From G965276765 sp965276765 (GTDB lineage Bacteria > Actinomycetota > Acidimicrobiia > Acidimicrobiales > Palsa-688), in the NCBI GenBank assembly GCA_965276765.1, contig OZ255627.1, positions 2,604,001 to 2,668,000 of the forward strand: DNA of 64,000 nt. The letters are read 5' to 3'. A program made the translations under genes and the position numbers. The notes below the pieces were generated by a model, which saw nothing but the letters and a program-made list of their open reading frames with translations, was not told the DNA's origin and did no database searches. Shown in pieces: positions 54,537-63,502 of this stretch; the stretch's first letter is position 1; the number at the start of each line of letters is the position of its first letter.

Positions 54537-55150
54537 TCCGGCTGCTGCTCGCCGAAGATCAGGTCATGGTCCGCCAGGCGCTGGCGACGCTGCTGTCCCT
54601 CGAGGACGACATCGAGGTCGTCGCCCAGGTGGGTGAGGGCGGTGCCGTCGTGGCCGCGGCCCGCACGAGCCGGCCCGACGTCGCCCTCCTCGACGTCGAG
54701 ATGCCGGGCGGCGACGGGCTCGGGGCCGCAGCCGAGCTCGGCCGGGAGCTTCCCGAGGTCCGGGTGCTGATGCTGACCACGTTCGGGCGGCCGGGCTACT
54801 TACGCCGGGCCATGGAAAGTGGCGCCATCGGCTTCATGCTCAAGGACGCGCCGGCGGCCGAGCTCGCCGCCGCCGTGCGCCGGGTCAGCGCGGGGGAGCG
54901 GGTGGTCGATCCCGGCCTCGCCGCCGCCGCCCTCTCCGACGGCGCCAACCCCCTGACGACCCGGGAGCTCGAGGTGCTCGAGGCGGCCCGCGACTTCCCG
55001 ACCGTGGCCGAGATCGCCGCCGCCGTCTACCTGTCGCCGGGGACGGTGCGCAACCACCTGTCGGTGGTCATCCAGAAGCTCGGCGCCCGCAACCGGGTCG
55101 ATGCCGTTCGCATCGCCAGTGAGAAGGGCTGGCTCTGCGCCGGACCCTGA
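54533..55150 (+). CDS. NarL-family response regulator
   Basis: A 205-residue DNA-binding response regulator. The receiver domain begins IRLLLAEDQVMVRQAL with acidic residues at the active site, the phosphoacceptor Asp is in VALLDVEMPGGDG, and the conserved Lys is in MLKDAPAAEL. The LuxR-type helix-turn-helix is LTTRELEVLEAA and AEIAAAVYLSPGTVRNHLS. GTG 54533 overlaps the kinase stop. The target genes are unknown. Confidence 0.95.
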   Translation: MIRLLLAEDQVMVRQALATLLSLEDDIEVVAQVGEGGAVVAAARTSRPDVALLDVEMPGGDGLGAAAELGRELPEVRVLMLTTFGRPGYLRRAMESGAIGFMLKDAPAAELAAAVRRVSAGERVVDPGLAAAALSDGANPLTTRELEVLEAARDFPTVAEIAAAVYLSPGTVRNHLSVVIQKLGARNRVDAVRIASEKGWLCAGP

Positions 55151-55220
55151 GTTGTTGGGGAATGGCGTGGCCGGGCGAGCAGGACGGAGCGCCGGCGGCG
55201 CGGCCGGGGCGCAGGTCGAT

Positions 55221-56162
55221 TCAGGCCCAGTCGAAGGTCACGCCGGTCAATGCCTCCGACGCCTCCCAGAGACGAGCGCCGACCCCGCCGCGATCCGGGC
55301 CTCCCGGAGTACGGACCCGCCTCGGGCTGGCCCCGAGGCGCAGTGGGCCGCCCACGGCAAACGGGCCACCCGGGCCGTAGCAGCGCCCGCCGGCGACATC
55401 GGCGGAGGTGGCGGCGTAGATCTGGGGGAGGGCGCCGGACGCGGCCGACGGGGCGATCACGTCCACGGCCCGGTAGATCGCCTTCCCGAATGCTCCCGAA
55501 AACCGCCCCGGCCCGTTGGCGACGAGCCCGGTGGCGGCGTAGCCGGGGTGAGCGGCGACGCTGACGATTCCCGCCCCTGCGGCATCGGAGCGCCGCTGGA
55601 GCTCCTGCATGAACAGGACATTGGCTCGCTTGGAGCGACCGTAGACGCGCCATGGGTCGTAGCCCCGCTCGCTCTGCAGGTCGTTGAGGTCGGGGCCGGC
55701 CATGTAGGCGGCCAGGCTGGTGAGGGTGACCACCCTGGGGCTCACACCGGCCCTGATCCGGGCGAGGAGGAGACCGGTCAGGGCGAAATGACCGAGATGG
55801 TTGGTGCCGAACTGCAGCTCGAAGTCGTCGGCGGTTCGCATCGGCGGCACGGCCATGATCCCGGCGTTGTTGACGAGCACGTCGAGGCGCTCGAATCGGC
55901 CCTTCACCTCGTCGGCGGCGTCACGGACCGAGCCCAGGTCGGCCAGGTCGAGTCGAACCGTCTCGGGCGCAGGACCGGTGGCGGCGGGGGCGACGGCGCG
56001 CCGCGCCGCCTCGGCCCTTGCCGGGTCACGACAGGCCAGGATCACCGTCGCCCTCCGGGCCGCCACGGCCTTCACCGTCTCGAGGCCGAGGCCGCTGTTG
56101 GCCCCCGTCACGACAACGATGCGCCCGTCGAGGTCGGGGACGTCTTCGGCGGTCCAGGGCAT
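55221..56162 (-). CDS. Short-chain dehydrogenase/reductase (retinol dehydrogenase-like)
   Basis: A 313-residue NAD(P)-dependent oxidoreductase. Cofactor site is VVTGANSGLGLETVK, the NNAG motif is LVNNAGIMAVPP, and the catalytic Tyr-x-x-x-Lys is YGRSKRAN. The overall length and the N-terminal extension resemble vertebrate-type retinol dehydrogenases and light-dependent protochlorophyllide reductase-like SDRs found in actinobacteria. ATG 56162 follows TAGGGT (plus strand 56169-56174) by 6 nt. It is divergent from the DUF3040 gene. Confidence 0.88.
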   Translation of the reverse strand: MPWTAEDVPDLDGRIVVVTGANSGLGLETVKAVAARRATVILACRDPARAEAARRAVAPAATGPAPETVRLDLADLGSVRDAADEVKGRFERLDVLVNNAGIMAVPPMRTADDFELQFGTNHLGHFALTGLLLARIRAGVSPRVVTLTSLAAYMAGPDLNDLQSERGYDPWRVYGRSKRANVLFMQELQRRSDAAGAGIVSVAAHPGYAATGLVANGPGRFSGAFGKAIYRAVDVIAPSAASGALPQIYAATSADVAGGRCYGPGGPFAVGGPLRLGASPRRVRTPGGPDRGGVGARLWEASEALTGVTFDWA

Positions 56163-56220
56163 CGGGCCACCCTACGGTGGCGCTAGCAGAAGCCGCTGCT
56201 CAAAAGGGGGATGGGGAGCC

Positions 56221-56226
56221 TATGAT
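56221..56226 (+). promoter_or_regulatory. -10 hexamer TATGAT for DUF3040 gene
   Basis: A consensus-like hexamer 57 nt before ATG 56283, giving a leader that contains a weak GAAGG-type ribosome-binding motif. No clear -35 was found. Confidence 0.4.
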
Positions 56227-56282
56227 GAGAGGAAACGGGCTGGCCCCGTCCGACCGGGACAAGGCGAATCGAAGGTGTCGTC

Positions 56283-56621
56283 ATGAGCAACGAAGCGGGC
56301 CTCACGGACAAGGAGCGGGCGATCCTCGCCGGGCTGGCAGAGAAGGCGGCCGCCGACGACCCCGTCCTGGCAAGCACCCTGCGCGGGGGTGGCAGGCTCG
56401 ATCGCCTCAAGCTCCCCGAAGTGCCCTCCTTCGTCCATCATTGGGCGGCCGGCGTCGTGTGTGCCGTCGTCGGCCTCGTCGTGGTCATCCTCGCCATCTC
56501 CACGTCGATCATCCTCGGCGTCGTGGGCCTGCTGTTCACCATCGTGGGCGTGCTGCTCGCCGTCTCTTCGTGGTCTCGGCGCCTCGACGATCGCACCGAC
56601 GACGGGACCAAGTCTCTGTAG
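56283..56621 (+). CDS. DUF3040 membrane protein
   Basis: A 112-residue protein with the DUF3040 N-terminus (LTDKERAILAGLAEKAAADDP, consensus LSExExxxLxxIExxLxxDDP) and two membrane helices (about 55-76 and 78-97). Function unknown; widespread in actinobacteria and often near cell-division genes, which is not the case here. ATG 56283 has GAAGGTG upstream. Confidence 0.85.
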   Translation: MSNEAGLTDKERAILAGLAEKAAADDPVLASTLRGGGRLDRLKLPEVPSFVHHWAAGVVCAVVGLVVVILAISTSIILGVVGLLFTIVGVLLAVSSWSRRLDDRTDDGTKSL

Positions 56622-56760
56622 GGTCGCCGCTCAAGAGAATGGCTTGGGGTCTCCCGACAAACTAGAGTCTTCCGAGGTTCGTTCGGTCCGCTTCGGGTAG
56701 AGGGTGGGCTACGGCGCGCCGGATGTGTCCCTACTGCCCTTTCGGACGGGAGTTCCCTGC

Positions 56761-57930
56761 ATGCGCATTCTGGTACTCGGCGGTGACGGTTACCTCGGTT
56801 GGCCCACCGCCCTGCATCTCTCTGCGGTCGGCCACGACGTTGGCATCTGCGACAACCTCGTCCGCCGCGACTACGACAAGGAGATGGGCGTCGCCAGCCT
56901 GGTGCCCATCGCGACGATCGAAGAGCGGGTCGCGGCGTGGGGCAAGGAGTCGGGCAAGAAGCTCGAGAGCTACATCGGTGACCTGACCGACGCCTCCTTC
57001 GTCCACCGCATGATCGCCGAGTACGAGCCGGACACGATCGTCCACTTCGCCGAGCAGCGCTCGGCGCCGTATTCGATGATCGACCAGAGCCACGCCGTGT
57101 ACACCCAGACCAACAACGTGGTCGGCAACCTCAACGTCCTCTACGCCATCGGTGACATCAACCGGGACATCCACCTGGTCAAGCTGGGCACGATGGGCGA
57201 GTACGGCTACCCCAACATCGACATCGAGGAGGGGTGGATCGAGATCAACCACAAGGGCAGGACCGACCGGATGCTCTACCCCAAGAAGCCCGGGTCCTTC
57301 TACCACCTCTCCAAGGTCCACGACAGCCACAACATCGAGTTCGCGTGCCGCATCTGGGACCTCAAGGCCACCGACCTCAACCAGGGCATCGTCTACGGCC
57401 AGTGGACCGACGAAAGCGCCGACATCCCGGCCCTGCAGACCCGCTTCGACTATGACGCCGTGTTCGGCACCGTCCTCAATCGGATGGTCATCCAGGCGAC
57501 CCTCGGCCACCCGCTCACCGTCTACGGTGCCGGCGGCCAGACCCGAGGCATGCTTAACGTCGTCGACACGCTCGAGTGCGTCCGCATCGCGTCGGAGAAC
57601 CCGGCCAGCGCCGGCGAGTTCCGCGTCTTCAACCAGTTCACCGAGTCGTTCTCGGTGCTCGAGATGGCCAACATCGTCGCCGACGCCTACGACGGCGACG
57701 TCACCATCGAGCACGTCGAGAACCCGCGTGTCGAGGCCGAGGAGCACTACTACAACGCCGTGCACAGCGGTCTGATCGACCTCGGCCTGAAGCCGCACCT
57801 GCTCAACGACACCCTGATCGACGACCTGTTCAAGGTGGCCGAGAAGTACAAGGGCACGGTCAACGTCGATGCCATCCGCCCGACGGTCAAGTGGCGGGCC
57901 ACGACGAGCGAGCTCTCCACCAAGAAGTGA
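56761..57930 (+). CDS. sqdB: UDP-sulfoquinovose synthase
   Basis: An extended SDR/epimerase-type enzyme of 389 residues that makes UDP-sulfoquinovose from UDP-glucose and sulfite. The NAD loop is LVLGGDGYLGWPTA. The SQD1 signature residues are conserved, one position off the plant numbering: Thr144 in KLGTMGEYG, Tyr181 and Lys185 in FYHLSKVHDSHN. SAPYSMID and IVYGQWTDESADIPAL are also diagnostic, so this is not a generic epimerase. ATG 56761 follows a -10-like TAGAGT at 56663-56668 and a GGGAG motif. GtrA and GT2 genes follow, suggesting use in a glycolipid or surface glycan. Confidence 0.9.
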   Translation: MRILVLGGDGYLGWPTALHLSAVGHDVGICDNLVRRDYDKEMGVASLVPIATIEERVAAWGKESGKKLESYIGDLTDASFVHRMIAEYEPDTIVHFAEQRSAPYSMIDQSHAVYTQTNNVVGNLNVLYAIGDINRDIHLVKLGTMGEYGYPNIDIEEGWIEINHKGRTDRMLYPKKPGSFYHLSKVHDSHNIEFACRIWDLKATDLNQGIVYGQWTDESADIPALQTRFDYDAVFGTVLNRMVIQATLGHPLTVYGAGGQTRGMLNVVDTLECVRIASENPASAGEFRVFNQFTESFSVLEMANIVADAYDGDVTIEHVENPRVEAEEHYYNAVHSGLIDLGLKPHLLNDTLIDDLFKVAEKYKGTVNVDAIRPTVKWRATTSELSTKK

Positions 57931-57961
57931 CGCCTTCGGCCGCGGCGGGCTCGAGGGACGG

Positions 57962-58570
57962 GTGACGTCCGTCTCCCGCCACTCGGAAACCGACGCCGGT
58001 CGTGCTCGCCCCCCGGGCTCAGGGCCGGGTGCGCTTTCGACCGATGGGGACATCGTCGCGGCGTCGGCCGAGACGGTCCGCTTCGCCCGGCTCCGCCGTT
58101 CGCCGCTCGTCCGGCGTGTCACCGGGTACTCGGCCGGTTCGGTCATCGCCGCCTTCATCAGCGAGTTGGCCTTCGCCGGGGTGTACGGCTGGCTGCACGG
58201 TGGCACGACCTGGGCGTCGCTCGCCGGATTCGTCGGCGGAGCCGTGCCCAACTACTTCCTCAACCGGAAGTGGGCCTGGCAGGACCGTCGGGGCCGCAGT
58301 CGCCGCCAGGAGATCCTGCTCTACGCCGCCGTCTCGCTGGCGAGCTTCCTCGTGTCGATCGTCGTCACCGACAAGGCCGAGGATCTGGCCCGCCACATCA
58401 CGCACACCCACAACCTGCGGGTGCTCCTGGTGGCCGCCGCCTACCTGGCCGTGTCCGGGCTGTTCTTTGTCGGGAAGTTCGTCGCCTACGAGCTGATCGT
58501 GTTTACCAAAGGCCCTGGTGAGCGGGCAGGTTCTGCTTCGCCACCGGACGAAGCTTCCACCACGTCGTAA
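57962..58570 (+). CDS. GtrA-like membrane protein
   Basis: A 202-residue protein with four membrane segments and the GtrA motif AVPNYFLNRKWAW between helices two and three, as in the paralogue at 18267. A 55-residue polar N-terminus precedes the first helix. It starts with GTG 57962, 32 nt after sqdB, and is likely co-transcribed. The last 68 bp overlap the convergent GT2 gene, its probable functional partner. It probably flips a lipid-linked sugar. Confidence 0.83.
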   Translation: MTSVSRHSETDAGRARPPGSGPGALSTDGDIVAASAETVRFARLRRSPLVRRVTGYSAGSVIAAFISELAFAGVYGWLHGGTTWASLAGFVGGAVPNYFLNRKWAWQDRRGRSRRQEILLYAAVSLASFLVSIVVTDKAEDLARHITHTHNLRVLLVAAAYLAVSGLFFVGKFVAYELIVFTKGPGERAGSASPPDEASTTS

Positions 58571-59351
58571 GCACGACCCGGGCGAAGCGGAGCCCGTAGA
58601 TCAGGTTGCCGCCCTTCTTGGACTCGCCGGCCGCCCGTTTGTACATCGTGGCCGGCACCTCCTTGACCGTGAAGCCGTGGGCGATCACGTTGATCAGCAT
58701 CTCCGACGTCTGATACTGCGTCTGCTTGAGCTGCACCTTGGCCGTGACCTCCGAACGCATGGCCCGCAGGCCGTTGGCCGGGTCCGTGATCTTGGTGCCC
58801 GTAAGCACCGAGAGCAGGTTGGCGAAGACGACCACGCCGAGGTTGCGGACCGGGTCGGTGTTGTGGGTCATGCCCAGCTTGCGCGAGCCGTTCACGAAGT
58901 CGGCCTGCCCGGCCAGGATCGGCCCGACGAGGGCGGGGAGCTCCTGAGGGTCGAACTGGCCGTCGGCGTCGGCGGTGCAGATGAACCGGGCGCCGCGCTC
59001 TCTCGACACCCGGTACCCGAGGCGGAACGCCGTGCCCTGGCCGAGGTTGATGGGCAGGCGGCACACGAGGGCGCCGGCGCCCTCGGCCTCTGCGGTGGTG
59101 TTGTCGCGGGAGCCGTCGTCGACGACGACGGTCTCCACGCTCAGCCCGCAGATCGTGTCGGGCACCGACTTGACCACGTCGGCGACGGCGTCCTCCTCGT
59201 TGAAGGCGGGGATCAGCACGACCACGTCGGCGCCGGGGCCTGGATGGTCCTTGGCGAAGACGAGGGCCGTCTCGTCGGAGATCTCCTTGGAGCGGGCCGG
59301 GTCGCGGACGGCACCGGTTTCGAGCGGTGGGCGGCGGAGGGGGAGACTCAT
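58503..59351 (-). CDS. DPM1-like family 2 glycosyltransferase
   Basis: A 282-residue enzyme of the polyprenyl-phosphate sugar transferase type. VVVLIPAFNEEDAV, VVVDDGSRDNT and the metal site TADADGQFDP are at the N-terminal half; the C-terminal YQTSEMLINVIAHGFTVKEVP is characteristic. It has no C-terminal membrane helices, consistent with a GtrA partner. ATG 59351 follows TATAGT (plus strand 59361-59366) by 9 nt. It converges on the GtrA gene with a 68-bp overlap. Confidence 0.9.
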   Translation of the reverse strand: MSLPLRRPPLETGAVRDPARSKEISDETALVFAKDHPGPGADVVVLIPAFNEEDAVADVVKSVPDTICGLSVETVVVDDGSRDNTTAEAEGAGALVCRLPINLGQGTAFRLGYRVSRERGARFICTADADGQFDPQELPALVGPILAGQADFVNGSRKLGMTHNTDPVRNLGVVVFANLLSVLTGTKITDPANGLRAMRSEVTAKVQLKQTQYQTSEMLINVIAHGFTVKEVPATMYKRAAGESKKGGNLIYGLRFARVVLTTWWKLRPVAKQNLPAHQGLW

Positions 59352-59508
59352 AAGGCGGAAACTATAGGTGAACGCCACCCCGGCCTCGTGATGCTCCGGC
59401 GACCGCAGGAAACCGGGGAGGGGCGAAGCGCACCGGTCGCTAGGGTGAGGCGACCCGTTCGCCGGTCCCGGCTCCCCCTTTCCCCCCCCAAAATCCCCGA
59501 AATCCTCC

Positions 59509-60783
59509 ATGATCGATCCCCGCCTGCTCCTCGATGACTTCGATGCCACCGCCCGCCGCCTGGGTCGTAAGGGGGTGGCGCGCTCCTCGCTCGAGGAGGC
59601 GAGGGAGCTGCTGATCCGCAGGCGAGCCGAGCGCAGCGGCGTCGAGGAGGCCCGCCGGCAGATGAACACCGGCTCCGCCGACGTCGGGCGGCTCATGCGC
59701 GCGGGAGAGCGGGCCGCGGCCGAGTCCGAACGGGCCAAGCTCTCCGACCTGAAGGCGGACCTCGACGTCAGGTCGGAGGCGCTCAGGGCCACGGAGGCCG
59801 GCGTCGACGACGCCATGGCCCGCATCCCCAACCTCCCCGACGACACCGTGCCCGACGGCGTCTCCGAGGCCGACAACCGGGTCGTGAGGGTCCACGGCTA
59901 CGAGCCAGGCGACTACGAGGGCAGGACGTGGCGACCCCACTGGGACGTGGCCTCCGACCTCGGGATCTTCGACGCCGAGCGGGCCGCCAAGCTGAGCGGT
60001 GCCATGTTCAGCGTGCTGCGCGGCGGCGGCGCCAGGCTCCTGCGGGGCCTCGTCAACTTCGGGCTCGACCTGCACAGGGACCGCTACGAGGAAACGGTGG
60101 TCCCCCACCTGGTGCAGACGGAGGTCATCACCAAGACGGGGCATCTCACCAAGTTCGACACCCAGGCCTACCGGTTGCGCGACGACGAGCTGTGGTTGCT
60201 GCCGACCGCCGAGGTCGCCCTCATGGGCCTGCCGCAAGGGGAGTTGCTCGCCGAGGCCGAGCTCCCGAAGCGGTCGATGGCCTACAGCGTCTGCTGGCGC
60301 AGGGAGGCGGGGGCCGCCGGCAAGGACACGCGCGGCATGCAGCGCCTCCACGAGTTCCACAAGGTGGAGCTGGTCTCGCTGTGCACGCCGGAGTCGTCGG
60401 CGCGGGAGCTGACCTCGCTGCTCGCCGACTGCGAGCGCTCGCTCCAGCTCCTCGGGCTGCCCTACCGGGTCCTCGAGCTGTGCGCCGGCGACCTCACCTT
60501 CTCGGCGTCACGGGTCTACGACCTCGAGGTCTACGCCCCCGGGGTCGACAAGTGGCTCGAGGTCTCATCGGTGAGCCTCGTCACCGACTTCCAGGCCAGG
60601 AGGGGGTCCATCAGGTACCGGCGTGAGGGTGGCGACAACGTCCTCGTCCACTCGCTGAACGGTTCGGCCATGGCCACGCCCCGGGTGTGGGCCGCCATCA
60701 TCGAGCACGGCCAGCAACCCGACGGCACCGTCCGGGTCCCCGCCGCCCTGGTTCCCTACGTCGGCGAGGTCATCACCGGCTGA
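59509..60783 (+). CDS. serS: Seryl-tRNA synthetase
   Basis: Class II aminoacyl-tRNA synthetase of 424 residues that charges tRNA-Ser. The N-terminal antiparallel coiled coil (about 25-105) is followed by the catalytic core with LLPTAEVAL, motif 2 CWRREAGAAGKDTRG and MQRLHEFHKVELV, and motif 3 LNGSAMATPRVWAAIIEH. Motif 3 is slightly unusual (GSAMA instead of GSGLA). ATG 59509 is about 60 nt after a TAGGGT at 59442-59447; the leader has an unusual poly-C run but no recognised T-box. It stands alone. Confidence 0.95.
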   Translation: MIDPRLLLDDFDATARRLGRKGVARSSLEEARELLIRRRAERSGVEEARRQMNTGSADVGRLMRAGERAAAESERAKLSDLKADLDVRSEALRATEAGVDDAMARIPNLPDDTVPDGVSEADNRVVRVHGYEPGDYEGRTWRPHWDVASDLGIFDAERAAKLSGAMFSVLRGGGARLLRGLVNFGLDLHRDRYEETVVPHLVQTEVITKTGHLTKFDTQAYRLRDDELWLLPTAEVALMGLPQGELLAEAELPKRSMAYSVCWRREAGAAGKDTRGMQRLHEFHKVELVSLCTPESSARELTSLLADCERSLQLLGLPYRVLELCAGDLTFSASRVYDLEVYAPGVDKWLEVSSVSLVTDFQARRGSIRYRREGGDNVLVHSLNGSAMATPRVWAAIIEHGQQPDGTVRVPAALVPYVGEVITG

Positions 60784-60851
60784 GGTGGGGGCGTGTCGAG
60801 GGCTGCGCCGCGCGGGGGCGAGGGCGCCGGCTCGGTGGTGGGAGGCCGGGG

Positions 60852-61922
60852 TCAGCGCCGGCCGGAGGCGGGCCGAGCTGATGCGATGGCCGCTTCGAAG
60901 GAGGTCAGGGAGGCGGCGAACCCGAACCGCCGGGCGACCCGGTCTCGGAGCTCGGCTCGCACTGTCGGGGTCACGCCGCCGGCGGCGACGATGGCGCGGG
61001 CCAGCGCTCCCGGGTCGTTGGGGTCGACGATCAGCTCGGGGAGCAGGGTTGCGTCGGCCAGGCCACCAAGGCCGCTCGACACGACTGGGATGCCGACCGC
61101 TTGGGCTTCGATGGCGGTGAGCCCGAGGCCCTCTGGCCGGATCGACGGGCACACGACCACCTCGGCTCTGGCGTAGAGCGCCGCCATCGCCGCCCTCCCG
61201 TGCGGCGGTCGGATCAGCCGGCACCGCCCCGACGCCAGGATCGTGTTGCGCAGCCGGACGTGCTCGACGGTCGGTGCGGGCCACGGCGAGAGGTAGTCGG
61301 TGATCTCGATGTGCCGCCCGGCCAGTTGTGGCCGGGCGCTCGCTGCGACCAGCTCGGCGATCCCCTTCTTGATCATCAGCCGGTTGGGGCAGACGACGAG
61401 GCCGGGTTCGGGGGATGGGGCCACATGGAGGAGCCGGTCGTCGACATAAGGGGTCACGACCCCGACCTCCGTCGGTTTTCGTCTCATGACGGCGGCCACG
61501 GTGGCGGCGAGAGCGGGGCTCACGGCGGCCAGAGCGGCGCCACCGACGGCCCTGGCGGGACCGGAGCCGGCGGGTTGGGTGTCGGCGGGCAAATCCCAGG
61601 CGTCGGGCCAGTTGTGCATGAGGTGAACCGTTGGCGCCGAGACGAATCGCTGCCACGCCGGCCGGTTGTTGATCACGACGGCATCGGGCGCCAGCGTGTC
61701 CACGAGCCCCGCCAGGTCCTCGGCCCTCGAGAACGTGAGCGTTTCGGCGCCCGCTGAGGCGTCGGCGAGGTCGGCTCCTCCGTTGGGGCCGGCCACGGAG
61801 AGGATGAACACGTCATGGCCGGCGGCGCCGAGGCCGCCGGCCCACCCCGTCAGGAGCCGCTCGAGGGCGCCGCTCTCGCCATGTACGGCGGCGAGGTCGG
61901 TGCCGACCAGGGCGATCCTCAT
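60852..61922 (-). CDS. Family 4-like glycosyltransferase
   Basis: A 356-residue GT-B enzyme. The acceptor domain begins RIALVGTDLAAVHGESGA; the donor-binding half contains VVCPNRLMIKKGIAEL, PSIRPEGLGLTAIEAQAVG (the E-x7-E-type motif as EGLGLTAIE) and GGLADATLLPEL. ATG 61922 follows TAAGGT (plus strand 61931-61936) by 8 nt. It is divergent from the MFS gene across a palindromic operator. The acceptor is unknown. Confidence 0.87.
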   Translation of the reverse strand: MRIALVGTDLAAVHGESGALERLLTGWAGGLGAAGHDVFILSVAGPNGGADLADASAGAETLTFSRAEDLAGLVDTLAPDAVVINNRPAWQRFVSAPTVHLMHNWPDAWDLPADTQPAGSGPARAVGGAALAAVSPALAATVAAVMRRKPTEVGVVTPYVDDRLLHVAPSPEPGLVVCPNRLMIKKGIAELVAASARPQLAGRHIEITDYLSPWPAPTVEHVRLRNTILASGRCRLIRPPHGRAAMAALYARAEVVVCPSIRPEGLGLTAIEAQAVGIPVVSSGLGGLADATLLPELIVDPNDPGALARAIVAAGGVTPTVRAELRDRVARRFGFAASLTSFEAAIASARPASGRR

Positions 61923-61945
61923 GATCGCCGACCTTATCAGCAGAA

Positions 61946-61970
61946 AAGCTGAGTCTATCTAACTCAGCTT
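61946..61970 (+). promoter_or_regulatory. Perfect palindrome AAGCTGAGT-N7-ACTCAGCTT overlapping MFS promoter
   Basis: Nine bases on each side match, around a CTATCTA spacer. It is AT-rich in a GC-rich setting and abuts TATACT (61970-61975), a good -10 for the MFS gene. It lies between divergent genes, so a MarR- or TetR-like repressor could control both. No regulator gene is adjacent. Confidence 0.65.
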
Positions 61971-62009
61971 ATACTATGACGAGATACGCAGCCCTGCTTG
62001 AATCTTGCC

Positions 62010-63311
62010 ATGGTTCGTCGCGGCTTCGGGTGGCGCCGGGCGGGTAGCCGGCTTCCGGGAGTCTTCTGGCTGTACTTCGCCGGCCAGACGGCATCCAACC
62101 TGGGTGCCGCCTTCACGACCGTCGCCCTCCCACTACTCGTCTTCCGGCTGACCGGGTCACCAACCGATCTCGGTGCCGCCACCGCCGTCACCTACGGCCC
62201 GTGGGTGCTCTTCGGCCTCGTCGGCGGCGCCGTCATGGATCGCGTCGACCGCAAGCGGGTCATGGTGGCCACCGATGTCGGGCGGGCCGTGGTCATCTCG
62301 CTGCTGCCCCTGCTCGCCGTCTTCGGGGCACTCGACCTGGCCTGGATCTACGCCGTGAGCTTCGTGCAGTCGACGCTCCAGATCCTCTTTTCCGGCGGCG
62401 AGTACACCGCGGTCGTGGCCCTCGTGGCCGACGATGACCTGGTCGGCGCCAACAGCCGCTTGTCGGGCAGCTACTCGGTGGCGACGGTGGCCGGTACCGC
62501 CGCCGCCGGTCTCGCCGTCCAGCTTGCCCCGGTGGCCGACGCGCTGTGGATCGACGGTCTCAGCTTTCTCGTCTCCGCCGCCTCGCTCGCGGCCATCCCG
62601 ACGAGCTTCAACGCGGTCGCGCCATCCGGCCTGGGAGCGGGCGGGTGGCGGGCCATCATCTGTCGACTCGTTGCCGACACGCGGGTCGGCCTCGAGTACG
62701 TGTGGCGCCGGCCGGTGCTCCGGGTCATCTCGCTCCTGGTCATGGTGGTCAACCTGTTCGGATCGGCGGCCACGTCGGAGCTGGCCTTCTTCGCCGTCCG
62801 TCGCCTCGGCGCCGACAACGCCCAGGTCGGATACCTGTACGCCGCATCGAGCGCCGGCGTGCTCGTGCTCTCGCTCGCCGTTGCGCCCCTTGCCAGGAGG
62901 GTGCCGACCGGCCGGCTCGCCATCGTCGCGCTGGTCCTTTACGGGTCGGGCATGGCCGCCCTCGGGCTCAGCACCTCCTACGGCCTCGGCCTCGTGCTCG
63001 AGGGCTGTATCGGCGCGGCCACCGTCCTGTTCAACGTGAGCAGCATGAGCCTGCGCCAGAAGATCGTGCCCAACGAGCTTCTGGGGCGGGCTTCCAACGC
63101 GGCCATCGCCCTGGCCTGGTGTGCCATCCCGGTTGGATCGCTCGCCGGTGGCGCCATCGTCGCCGCCACCCACAGGATCGACCTGGTCTACGCCGGCGTC
63201 GGCGCGGCCGTCGTCCTCGTCGCCCTGGCCGCCACCCGCTCGGCTCTGGTGCGCTCGGACGAGGCGGGAGGCGGTCGGGACGAGACGGGAGGTGGCCAGG
63301 ACCCGGCGTGA
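62010..63311 (+). CDS. MFS transporter (EntS/MFS_3-like efflux family)
   Basis: A 433-residue major-facilitator protein with 12 predicted helices. The loop between helices 2 and 3 is GGAVMDRVDRKRVMVATD (the MFS G-x-x-x-D-R-x-x-R-K pattern). This group exports siderophores, macrolides and similar small molecules; the substrate is unknown. ATG 62010 is chosen over TTG 61998. The promoter carries a palindromic operator, which suggests inducible efflux. The C-terminal tail is Gly/Asp-rich. Confidence 0.9.
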   Translation: MVRRGFGWRRAGSRLPGVFWLYFAGQTASNLGAAFTTVALPLLVFRLTGSPTDLGAATAVTYGPWVLFGLVGGAVMDRVDRKRVMVATDVGRAVVISLLPLLAVFGALDLAWIYAVSFVQSTLQILFSGGEYTAVVALVADDDLVGANSRLSGSYSVATVAGTAAAGLAVQLAPVADALWIDGLSFLVSAASLAAIPTSFNAVAPSGLGAGGWRAIICRLVADTRVGLEYVWRRPVLRVISLLVMVVNLFGSAATSELAFFAVRRLGADNAQVGYLYAASSAGVLVLSLAVAPLARRVPTGRLAIVALVLYGSGMAALGLSTSYGLGLVLEGCIGAATVLFNVSSMSLRQKIVPNELLGRASNAAIALAWCAIPVGSLAGGAIVAATHRIDLVYAGVGAAVVLVALAATRSALVRSDEAGGGRDETGGGQDPA

Positions 63312-63350
63312 AGTGACCGGGGGGTGCGGCACGCGTGGTGGCCGGGCGGT

Positions 63351-63428
63351 GGGACCCGGGTGGCGGGACCCGGGTGGCGGGACCGGCGGTGGGACCGGCG
63401 GTGGGACCGGCGGTGGGACCCGGGTGGC
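63351..63428 (+). repeat. Minisatellite of 14- and 12-bp units
   Basis: GGGACCCGGGTGGC occurs at 63351, 63365 and 63415 and GGGACCGGCGGT at 63379, 63391 and 63403. It fills the gap between convergent MFS and esterase genes. Confidence 0.8.
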
Positions 63429-63502
63429 GGGGCGTTCCATGTCCCTCGTGGCGCTGACGCGGCGGAATCGCTCGAGGGGCGGGCGACGCCCGTGCCGGCT
63501 GG

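Noticed and set aside
59352..59508. T-box or riboswitch in the serS leader
   Set aside because: No T-box motif, specifier loop or known riboswitch core was recognised; the C-rich run alone is not evidence.
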